Source: Bacteroidia bacterium | Lineage (GTDB): Bacteria; Bacteroidota; Bacteroidia; Flavobacteriales; Flavobacteriaceae | Reading direction: 5' to 3' | Length of the DNA stretch: 5,120 nt | Assembly: GCA_018679315.1 (NCBI GenBank) | Contig: JAHHLF010000370.1 | Location: forward strand, 1-5,120 | Part shown: piece by piece, positions 1 through 5,083 of the stretch | How positions within the stretch are numbered: the stretch's first letter is position 1 | Layout of the letters: every line of letters begins with the position of its first letter | The notes under the pieces: model-generated | Database searches by the model: none | Seen by the model: the letters and a program-made list of their open reading frames with translations, nothing else | What the model was told of the DNA's origin: nothing | Position numbers and translations under genes: made by a program

Positions 1-687
1 ATTCAATGCAAATTTCAACATCTTGATAGCTGTAGGTGATTTCGCCAGGATCTCTTGTGCCCACTCATATGCTGTTTCTTCCAACTCCTCATGTGGTACC
101 ACGGCATTGACCATACCCATTTCATAGGCTGCCTGAGCAGTATAAGTACGACCGAGGAAAAATATTTCCCTGGCCTTCTTCTGCCCAACCATTTTGGCCA
201 GATAGGCAGAGCCATATCCTGCATCAAAACTGGTTACATCGGCATCGGTTTGTTTAAAAAGAGCGTGTTCTTTACTTGCCAGCGTAAGATCGCTAACTAC
301 ATGAAGGCTGTGTCCGCCACCTACCGCCCAACCGGGCACAACGGCGATCACAACTTTAGGCATAAAGCGGATCAACCTCTGTACTTCCAATATATTCAAG
401 CGATGATACCCGTCTTCTCCTACATAGCCTTTATGACCTCTCGCTTTCTGGTCGCCCCCACTGCAGAAAGAGTAGACTCCGTCTTTGGAAGAGGGACCTT
501 CACCAGTCAGTAAAATTACTCCGATGGAGGTATCTTCCTGAGCATCGTAGAAAGCGGCATAAAGCTCGCTGGTTGTTTGCGGTCTGAAAGCATTACGCAC
601 CTCTGGCCTGTTAAAGGCAATTCTGGCCACGCCATTGAATTTCTTATAGGTGATATCTGTGAATTCTTTCGCAGTTTTCCATTCCAT
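1..687 (-). CDS. menB: 1,4-dihydroxy-2-naphthoyl-CoA synthase (MenB), 3' end cut by window edge
   Basis: MenB is a crotonase-fold enzyme that closes the ring of o-succinylbenzoyl-CoA to give 1,4-dihydroxy-2-naphthoyl-CoA in menaquinone synthesis, in the cytoplasm. I translated 229 uninterrupted codons from ATG at 687. Family signatures are SGGDQ (76-80, acyl-CoA oxyanion-hole region), GWAVGGGHSLHVVSDLTLAS (119-138), QTDADVTSFDAGYGSAYLAK (146-165) and GQKKAREIFFLGR (168-180). Asp148 in the QTD motif sits where the bicarbonate-independent MenB class carries a catalytic carboxylate (the M. tuberculosis type, FKQTDADVGSFD); the bicarbonate-dependent E. coli type has Gly there. Ser153 and Asp155 of the TSFD motif are kept. 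Full-length MenB is about 275-285 residues, so roughly 45-55 C-terminal residues, including the swapped C-terminal helices, lie beyond the left edge. The start gives the normal N-terminus (MEWKTAKEFTDITY); its leader is A-rich without a Shine-Dalgarno site. It lies 69 bases downstream of the glycosyltransferase on the same strand and may be read through from it. Confidence 0.96.
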   Translation of the reverse strand, partial: MEWKTAKEFTDITYKKFNGVARIAFNRPEVRNAFRPQTTSELYAAFYDAQEDTSIGVILLTGEGPSSKDGVYSFCSGGDQKARGHKGYVGEDGYHRLNILEVQRLIRFMPKVVIAVVPGWAVGGGHSLHVVSDLTLASKEHALFKQTDADVTSFDAGYGSAYLAKMVGQKKAREIFFLGRTYTAQAAYEMGMVNAVVPHEELEETAYEWAQEILAKSPTAIKMLKFALN

Positions 688-709
688 AACGGCTGTTTAT
701 TTAGAATTT

Positions 710-717
710 TAAAGATA
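710..717 (-). promoter_or_regulatory. weak candidate -7 element before menB
   Basis: The 69-base gap before menB contains TATCTTTA on the minus strand, seven of eight matches to the Bacteroidota -7 consensus TAnnTTTG. No TTTG or TTG is found about 20 bases upstream, and the predicted leader would be only about 15-20 bases. I see no convincing terminator in the gap: the best hairpin has 5-base arms (TTCAG 724-728, CTGAA 742-746), a 13-base loop and no T tract. Read-through from the upstream genes is therefore as likely as a separate menB promoter. Confidence 0.2.
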
Positions 718-756
718 AGTCACTTCAGCTAAATCACCTCACTGAATTAGCCCGTG

Positions 757-2010
757 CTACTGTATTTTGTTTTTCGCTTCTATCCACTTGGCCATATATT
801 TCTGGCTATTCAGGCTTTGATGACGCAACATCCGACCCACGATATTATTTGCCCTGACGTTCTCAACCGTATCAAATAAGATTTCCATCTGCCTGTGCAG
901 CATGCTATGGTGGTGTTCTCTGTCAAAAATGGCATTGTATCGTTCTATTAAGGCTGCTTGGACGGTTTCCCAGCTAGTTTTGTTGGAATAGAGCTCTACG
1001 GCTTTGGTAACAATTTCGGCTGGTTCATCGGCACGGCATTCTTCATAGCCTTTGGCTGGCAAGATCCCTTCTGCGGCTATGGATGTCATCATACTCGGCG
1101 TGCCTGCTGCTATAGCTCTGACCACTTTTCCTTTTAAACCGGCACCAAATCGGAGCGTTGCAAGATTTATCCTTGCCTTTGTAATCTCAGCATGCAGATC
1201 ATCTACCCATCCTGACATGAAAAAGCCGGTATCCGGATCGTGTAAGCGTTGCATTTTGGTCGAATACCCATCACCAAAAACCTTGAGGTTTGCATCTGGC
1301 AGTTTCTTTCTGATCAATGGCCATATATCCGCTTTTAAAAACTGAACGGCATCTTCATTGGGACGATGTTTGCCATGACCGGCAAAAATGAAATCAATCC
1401 GCTCATTAAAATTAATATAATCTTCTGTATGATAGTTATTTATGTTATTTAACATAAATGGAAGGTAGAATAACAAATTATCAGGAATAATACCTGTGTT
1501 GCTAAGCCAATTCAATTCGATTTCAGAGATCAGTAACGAAAGATCGCAACGCAAAATACTTGCCAATTCCCTGAGGGTGTCTGATTGTTCAAGCCAATAG
1601 GATGGGGTGCATTCTTTGGAAGTATTCAAGGCTTCCCCCCTGGCCTTTCTCAAGGAATGAAGGTCTTCTGTATTTAAAATACGAAGCGATCGTGGGGAAT
1701 ACTCAGCAACGCGCCAGCCAAACTGTTCTTCTACAACAAAGCGGTCAAACATCACAATATCGGGTTGAAGTTCCCCGATCATCATGTCAAAATCAGAATC
1801 GTTTATCCCGATCTTGAGGGTTTTAATTCCCAGATCACTCAGATCCTCGGAATGATCTGTTTGGGATGCAGAGGAAGCAAAATGAATATCATAGTTTGCT
1901 TCCTGGAAACTCCTAATCAGTTGCATCATACGCTCCCCGGCTGCCGTAGTTGAAGGTTCCGGCCAAACTTGTCCCAAGATGAGAAGGATCCGTTTTGAAG
2001 GGGCTGCCAT
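757..2010 (-). CDS. GT4-like (group 1) glycosyltransferase
   Basis: This is a 417-residue two-domain GT-B glycosyltransferase, probably using a nucleotide-sugar donor; acceptor and sugar are unknown. The N-terminal Rossmann half opens with a beta strand (KRILLILGQVWPEPS, 6-20) and includes MFDRFVVEEQFGWRVAE (87-103) and ILNTEDLHSLRKAR (111-124). A linker at about 183-205 leads to the C-terminal donor domain: FIFAGHGKHRPNEDAVQF (207-224), LKVFGDGY (242-249), GFFMSGWVDDLHAEITKARI (262-281) and LRFGAGLKGKVVRAIAAGTP (286-305), then IAAEGI (311-316). This order matches the Glyco_trans_1_4 (GT4) pattern. The EX7E motif of classical GT4 enzymes is absent, with Ala290 and Arg298 at the expected glutamates; I believe related GAGxKGK-type proteins also lack it. 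No signal peptide or membrane segment is visible, so it should be cytoplasmic. The ATG at 2010 puts the first beta strand at residue 6 and lies three bases after the helicase stop, implying translational coupling. The linker DNA is unusually AT-rich. Confidence 0.88.
   Translation of the reverse strand: MAAPSKRILLILGQVWPEPSTTAAGERMMQLIRSFQEANYDIHFASSASQTDHSEDLSDLGIKTLKIGINDSDFDMMIGELQPDIVMFDRFVVEEQFGWRVAEYSPRSLRILNTEDLHSLRKARGEALNTSKECTPSYWLEQSDTLRELASILRCDLSLLISEIELNWLSNTGIIPDNLLFYLPFMLNNINNYHTEDYINFNERIDFIFAGHGKHRPNEDAVQFLKADIWPLIRKKLPDANLKVFGDGYSTKMQRLHDPDTGFFMSGWVDDLHAEITKARINLATLRFGAGLKGKVVRAIAAGTPSMMTSIAAEGILPAKGYEECRADEPAEIVTKAVELYSNKTSWETVQAALIERYNAIFDREHHHSMLHRQMEILFDTVENVRANNIVGRMLRHQSLNSQKYMAKWIEAKNKIQ
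1438..1459. repeat. AT-rich perfect inverted repeat inside the glycosyltransferase gene
   Basis: Arms ATTTATGTTA (1438-1447) and TAACATAAAT (1450-1459) are perfectly complementary over 10 bases, with a two-base TT spacer. The repeat sits in an AT-rich stretch (about 1390-1500) coding for the Asn-rich linker FMLNNINN (185-192) between the two glycosyltransferase domains. It could be a protein-binding site or an mRNA hairpin, or simply a by-product of AT-rich codons. No function can be assigned from sequence. Confidence 0.6.
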
Positions 2011-2013
2011 GAC

Positions 2014-3537
2014 TTACAATTTGGCAGCGAATTCCTGTGAGATCTTTAATCGCAGCTTTCGCTCATAGTCTTCCTCCAGCCACTCTTTATAGCTTTTGGT
2101 GTTGTTCATGATACAATAGGAGTACTGCCTTACCCTAAAAGCAATGTCTTCTTTCAGCAGTTTCGCCAGGATGCGGGCATCAAAAACATCTTCGCTGTTT
2201 TCCACACATATCTGGGCATGTTGGGCAATGCTTCTTTCCAGGACAGTTTTCGACTTGAGCCCCTGGGCGAAGATCTTTTTATATTCGGCTTTAACATCAA
2301 AGTCAATGTTCTCAGAATTGCTGAACTTTTCCCTTATCTCATCAGGCAATTCATAAACAAATTCCCGCTCAATATCCTCGTCATTCTTGATATTTTCAAG
2401 GTAGAAATCAGGGAAATGGAAGATCTCCTGCCAATCTACCGGCGCGTCCCACATACCAAAACGGGCAATGTTATTACCTAGATCGATCACTGTAAATTCT
2501 TCCTTGCCTGGAATGATCCGTGAACCCCGCCCGATCATCTGAAAATAAAGGGTCAAAGAGCGTGTTGCACGGTTTAAGATGATAGTCTCTACCGTTGGTT
2601 CGTCAAAACCGGTTGTTAGGATACTAACAGATGTAAGAATGGCACTGTCTGTCTTGGCGAACCAATCCAGGATCTCGCGACGTTCACTCGCAGTGTTCTT
2701 GTTATCGAGATGGCGTATATCGTAACCCGCTTTTTTGAAGGTTTCATAGACATAGCGGGAAGTGCTGATACCGTTGTTAAATATAAGCGTCTTGGTTCCC
2801 TCGGCTAATTCCTCATAGGATTTAAGCAGCTTGCCCAGCATCTGGTGATTCCCGTAAAGCTCATCGGAAGATTTCACCGTATAATCGCCATGAATTCCCA
2901 ACTTCAGGGTTTTCAGGCTTACATCATAATTGGCCATATTAGCCTTGGCCAGGTATTTTTTCTTAATAAGCGACTCAATAGACTCCCCTACAATAAGCTT
3001 AGAATAATTATCCTTCATCGGGAGCTTGATATTTGAGCTCAAAGGCGTTGCCGTAACACCGAGGATGGCCGAATCTTCAAAATATTTGAATAGTTTTCTG
3101 AAGGAATTATAGTGTGCCTCATCTATAATGACCAAGCCCACATTCGTCAGGGAGATCGCACCCTCCTGCAGTCTGTTATTCAATGTTTCCACCATGGCCA
3201 CGAAACACTGATGATCATCCGAAACATCAAGTTCTTTTACTTCGCTGTTGATGATCATATTTTTAACCTGGAATCCGGTGAGCATCCTGGACGTCTGCAG
3301 ACTCAGCTCTATCCTGTGGGTAAGCACGATTACTTTCTTCTTCTTGCGTTCGAGGAATCTACGTGCAATCTCTGAAAACACAACAGTTTTTCCGCCACCA
3401 GTCGGGAGCTGATACAGCATGTTCACATTGTCAGGGGCCTTTTCCAAATGGTCAAATATGGCGGTCAGGTCCTGAACCTGGTAATCGTAAAGTGTTTTCT
3501 GTGATCCGTTTACTTGTACCTCCACGAATAAGCGCAA
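2014..3537 (-). CDS. DEAH-box superfamily 2 helicase, RadD/SSL2-like
   Basis: This is an ATP-dependent nucleic-acid helicase or translocase of 507 residues. Motifs in order are: LYDYQVQDL (17-25, Q-motif region), Walker A LPTGGGKT (44-51), Ia VIVLTHRIEL (69-78), DEAH (139-142, Walker B), TATP (162-165, motif III), LIFNNGISTSRY (251-262, motif IV region), ILTTGFDEP (306-314, motif V) and QMIGRGSR (333-340, motif VI with arginine-finger candidates Arg337 and Arg340). Both RecA lobes are complete and the catalytic residues are kept. The C-terminal ~125 residues are charged, probably helical, and have only two cysteines (444, 475), so no zinc-binding cluster. Closest by motif style is the RadD (YejH) repair group, though RadD of E. 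coli is longer; a restriction-enzyme R subunit is unlikely since no nuclease domain is present. The start is non-ATG: TTG at 3537, with GTG at 3525 as alternative; an in-frame stop at 3565-3567 limits extension, and the first ATG is codon 40. The gene heads a tight pair with the glycosyltransferase. Confidence 0.92.
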   Translation of the reverse strand: MRLFVEVQVNGSQKTLYDYQVQDLTAIFDHLEKAPDNVNMLYQLPTGGGKTVVFSEIARRFLERKKKKVIVLTHRIELSLQTSRMLTGFQVKNMIINSEVKELDVSDDHQCFVAMVETLNNRLQEGAISLTNVGLVIIDEAHYNSFRKLFKYFEDSAILGVTATPLSSNIKLPMKDNYSKLIVGESIESLIKKKYLAKANMANYDVSLKTLKLGIHGDYTVKSSDELYGNHQMLGKLLKSYEELAEGTKTLIFNNGISTSRYVYETFKKAGYDIRHLDNKNTASERREILDWFAKTDSAILTSVSILTTGFDEPTVETIILNRATRSLTLYFQMIGRGSRIIPGKEEFTVIDLGNNIARFGMWDAPVDWQEIFHFPDFYLENIKNDEDIEREFVYELPDEIREKFSNSENIDFDVKAEYKKIFAQGLKSKTVLERSIAQHAQICVENSEDVFDARILAKLLKEDIAFRVRQYSYCIMNNTKSYKEWLEEDYERKLRLKISQEFAAKL

Positions 3538-3554
3538 ATTAGGTATGAAAATAA

Positions 3555-3583
3555 TTTGGCTGACTTATAACGAGCCAATTTTG
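3555..3583 (+). promoter_or_regulatory. weak candidate divergent promoter toward the lipoprotein gene
   Basis: On the plus strand, TTTG (3555-3558), 17 bases, then CAATTTTG (3576-3583) is a near match to TTTG-N17-23-TAnnTTTG, with C in place of the first T. The leader would be about 135 bases. A competing weak element is TACATTTA (3699-3706), which would leave a leader of only about 12 bases. Between them, 3671-3701 holds small inverted repeats: CTTAAA/TTTAAG (3684-3689, 3693-3698) and GTACTT/AAGTAC (3671-3676, 3696-3701). Confidence 0.25.
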
Positions 3584-3590
3584 CAAAATT
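3577..3590. repeat. 14-base perfect palindrome in the divergent promoter region
   Basis: AATTTTGCAAAATT reads the same on both strands. Its minus-strand half completes TAATTTTG, a full TAnnTTTG match facing the helicase. Its plus-strand half completes CAATTTTG, a 7/8 match facing the lipoprotein gene. It may be an operator, or just the symmetric core of a bidirectional promoter. It is a short AT-rich palindrome, so chance cannot be excluded. Confidence 0.7.
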
Positions 3591-3615
3591 ACCCGATTTT
3601 TATCCCTGAGCGAAA
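3584..3615 (-). promoter_or_regulatory. candidate Bacteroidota promoter for the helicase-glycosyltransferase operon
   Basis: On the minus strand, TTTC (3615-3612; consensus TTTG) is followed by 20 bases and then TAATTTTG (3591-3584), an exact TAnnTTTG -7 element. The spacing is within the range known for the Bacteroidota primary sigma factor. Transcription would begin near 3577, leaving a leader of about 40 bases before the proposed TTG start of the helicase. An ATG-free leader and an in-frame stop at 3565-3567 fit this reading. Confidence 0.5.
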
Positions 3616-3724
3616 TTTTAGGAAAAAAATACTAACAGGGTTATCAAAAATTATGATTTCCTTCTGATCCGTACTTCTTTCCGCTTAAAGTTTTTAAGTA
3701 CATTTAGAAATCAGACTACACTTC

Positions 3725-4402
3725 ATGCGTAAGCTTCTTGTATTTGTTCTTGTCTTCGTTGTGATCTCGTGCCAGGAATCCAGGCCTGAATCAGCATCCG
3801 ATATTCTCAACAGATCTATCGCCTATCACGATCCGGATGGCAAGTGGAAAGATTTTACATACGAACTCAATTTCGTAGCTACACTACCCGATTCTTCGGA
3901 GCGAGAGACTACGGTTCAGATCGACCTGCCCAAACGCTATTTCAGATACCTGCGAACCTCTGCCGTAGCAGATATGGGTATCCGCGGCGATTCGTGCTTT
4001 AATGTCAATAGTGATACGGTAGATTGTACCGCTATTAAACGCATACGGAATTATTACATCTATCTCTGGGGCTTACCGATGAAACTAAAGGATCCCGGCA
4101 CTGATCTGGACAAAAAATTTGTAGAGAGTACGTTTGAAGGCAAGCCTGTATATCGGTTAAAAGTGACCTACCCCAACGAGGTGTATTATTTTTCCTTTGA
4201 CAAGGAAACGTATCAATTGATCGGGGAAGAGTTTTATAAGGATGAGGTTAAAAACCTGGGTGAAAAAATGATCCGGGGCGGGGAAGTAGACCTCAATGGA
4301 TTAAAACTACCTCAGACCAGAGCTTGGTTCAATACCCATGACTCCCTGTACCTGGCCACAGATAAGTTAGTACGCTTTACGCGCTTCAATGCACCACAAT
4401 AG
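3725..4402 (+). CDS. predicted lipoprotein, DUF6503-like, function unknown
   Basis: This 225-residue protein begins with a lipoprotein signal: MRK, then a hydrophobic stretch LLVFVLVFVVIS (4-15) and lipobox VISC, with Cys16 as the lipidated residue. The mature part would be anchored in the inner or outer membrane facing the periplasm. The residues after Cys16 (QESRPES) hold no strong acidic cluster, so the Bacteroidota surface-export signal is not clearly present. The body is beta-rich and soluble, with conserved-looking segments SIAYHDPDGKW (31-41), YIYLWGLPMKLKDPGT (111-126), FEGKPVYRLKVTYP (137-150) and YYFSFDKETYQLIGEEFYKDE (154-174). From memory these resemble the DUF6503 family of Bacteroidota lipoproteins; the alternating strands would suit a LolA-like open barrel, but that is inference. 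Cys91 and Cys101 could form a disulfide. It diverges from the helicase and converges on the next gene. I cannot assign a substrate or role. Confidence 0.88.
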   Translation: MRKLLVFVLVFVVISCQESRPESASDILNRSIAYHDPDGKWKDFTYELNFVATLPDSSERETTVQIDLPKRYFRYLRTSAVADMGIRGDSCFNVNSDTVDCTAIKRIRNYYIYLWGLPMKLKDPGTDLDKKFVESTFEGKPVYRLKVTYPNEVYYFSFDKETYQLIGEEFYKDEVKNLGEKMIRGGEVDLNGLKLPQTRAWFNTHDSLYLATDKLVRFTRFNAPQ

Positions 4403-4430
4403 GAGTTAACCTTCAAACAAGTTAGTCTCC
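4402..4430. terminator. imperfect hairpin over the convergent stop codons
   Basis: GGAG-T-TAAC (4402-4410) can pair with GTTA-GT-CTCC (4421-4430), giving eight base pairs interrupted by a small 1x2 internal loop, around the 10-base loop CTTCAAACAA. It covers the last base of the plus-strand stop and the minus-strand stop codon. Neither strand has a T tract after the hairpin, so it is not a standard intrinsic terminator. Its position between two converging genes is the main reason to list it. Confidence 0.3.
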
Positions 4431-4924
4431 CAAACCCTTTCAAATTCTTCCCTCAACAACCACTGCTGATGTTGAACTGCGGCGTATACTCCCTCCATTC
4501 GGGAACGAAATTCGGAAAGAAGCGACTGATGCACTGTAAATTGTACCGCTTCTGTAAATGAATTGAGCATGGATTTATAAAAGGCTGCGGGCACATTGCG
4601 ACTTGCGGAGAACTGCTGTGCCGTCTCCAGATTATACCACATTAGGTCTGTGATCAAGGCCTCCTGCATACCTAAAGTACGGAAATGCCGAATGTATTTT
4701 TGGGCAACAGATCTACGGGCTCTGGGTCTTCTCCTTTTTAGCGGGAAATACTCGTTATGGATCTTTGCTTTTGCTTCATGGATCAGTTTCTCTTCCTTCG
4801 GATTAAAGACAAAATCATAGTAGGTTTTAACCGGACCAAAACGTTCATAAAGATCCAAAACTTGTTCCTCCAGGGCTTCTTTTGGCAGTTCGGCAAGATA
4901 TTTTTTTAGAATTCTTTTACTCAT
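4406..4924 (-). CDS. conserved hypothetical protein, DUF6155-like
   Basis: This is a 172-residue, soluble, mostly helical protein with no signal peptide or membrane segment. The N-terminal part (MSKRILKKYLAELPKEALEEQVLDLYERF, split at 1-15 and 16-29) is charged and probably two helices. It is followed by VKTYYDFVFNPKEEKLIHEAK (32-52), then EYFPLKRRRPRARRSVAQKYIRHF (58-81), which contains the basic run KRRRPRARR (63-71). The remainder (90-172) is helical and ends acidic and aromatic (EEFERVWETNLFEG). From memory this layout matches the DUF6155 family found mainly in Bacteroidota; the function is unknown. The basic stretch could bind nucleic acid, but no known DNA-binding fold is recognised. 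The ATG start gives the usual MSKR-type N-terminus, with AGGA just upstream but closer to the ATG than a normal Shine-Dalgarno site. It stands alone in its direction and meets the lipoprotein gene tail to tail. No clear minus-strand promoter was found upstream. Confidence 0.85.
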   Translation of the reverse strand: MSKRILKKYLAELPKEALEEQVLDLYERFGPVKTYYDFVFNPKEEKLIHEAKAKIHNEYFPLKRRRPRARRSVAQKYIRHFRTLGMQEALITDLMWYNLETAQQFSASRNVPAAFYKSMLNSFTEAVQFTVHQSLLSEFRSRMEGVYAAVQHQQWLLREEFERVWETNLFEG

Positions 4925-4970
4925 AATCCTGATTAAGCATTGATAGTGAAAAGTGAATATATCCCTTAAT

Positions 4971-4986
4971 TAGCTTTGTTACAAAG
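4971..4986 (+). promoter_or_regulatory. TAnnTTTG element overlapping an inverted repeat
   Basis: TAGCTTTG (4971-4978) is an exact plus-strand match to the Bacteroidota -7 element. It overlaps the inverted repeat CTTTG-TTA-CAAAG (4974-4986). No TTTG is found 17-23 bases upstream, where the DNA instead holds a short direct repeat (AGTGAA at 4945-4950 and 4952-4957). If active, it would drive a gene to the right with a leader of about 100 bases. A second, off-spaced element, TAATTTTTG (5034-5042), lies closer to the candidate start at 5084. Confidence 0.3.
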
Positions 4987-5083
4987 GGTTTACAGGTATA
5001 TGGCTGTCCAAAAAGATATCCACAAAGCGCTTATAATTTTTGTATAACATTATCATACTGAAATTGGAAAAGAAAGAATAAAA

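Noticed and set aside
15..227. Minus-strand open frame of 70 codons
   Set aside because: It is another frame of the menB coding strand. The menB frame is continuous through it with correct motifs, so there is no frameshift.
55..513. Plus-strand open frame of 152 codons
   Set aside because: It lies wholly antisense to menB, whose conserved active-site motifs are encoded on the minus strand; the translated product shows no recognisable family and is a shadow.
724..746. Possible terminator hairpin between the glycosyltransferase and menB
   Set aside because: Arms are only five bases, the loop is 13 bases and no T tract follows.
1052..1345. Plus-strand open frame of 97 codons inside the glycosyltransferase
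   Set aside because: Antisense to the conserved donor-binding domain; no start-region signal and no recognisable motif.
2614..2629. Inverted repeat TGTTAG-GATA-CTAACA within the helicase
   Set aside because: It falls in codons for the conserved motif V region (SVSILTT), where protein constraint explains the sequence; a 6-base arm is within chance expectation for a window this size.
2144..3375. Several plus-strand open frames of 63-87 codons inside the helicase
   Set aside because: All are antisense to conserved helicase sequence and have no supporting features of their own.
2014..3537. Helicase as the R subunit of a restriction system or a phage-defence helicase
   Set aside because: No nuclease domain, no methyltransferase or specificity gene nearby, and the neighbours are housekeeping-type genes; a RadD-like repair role is simpler.
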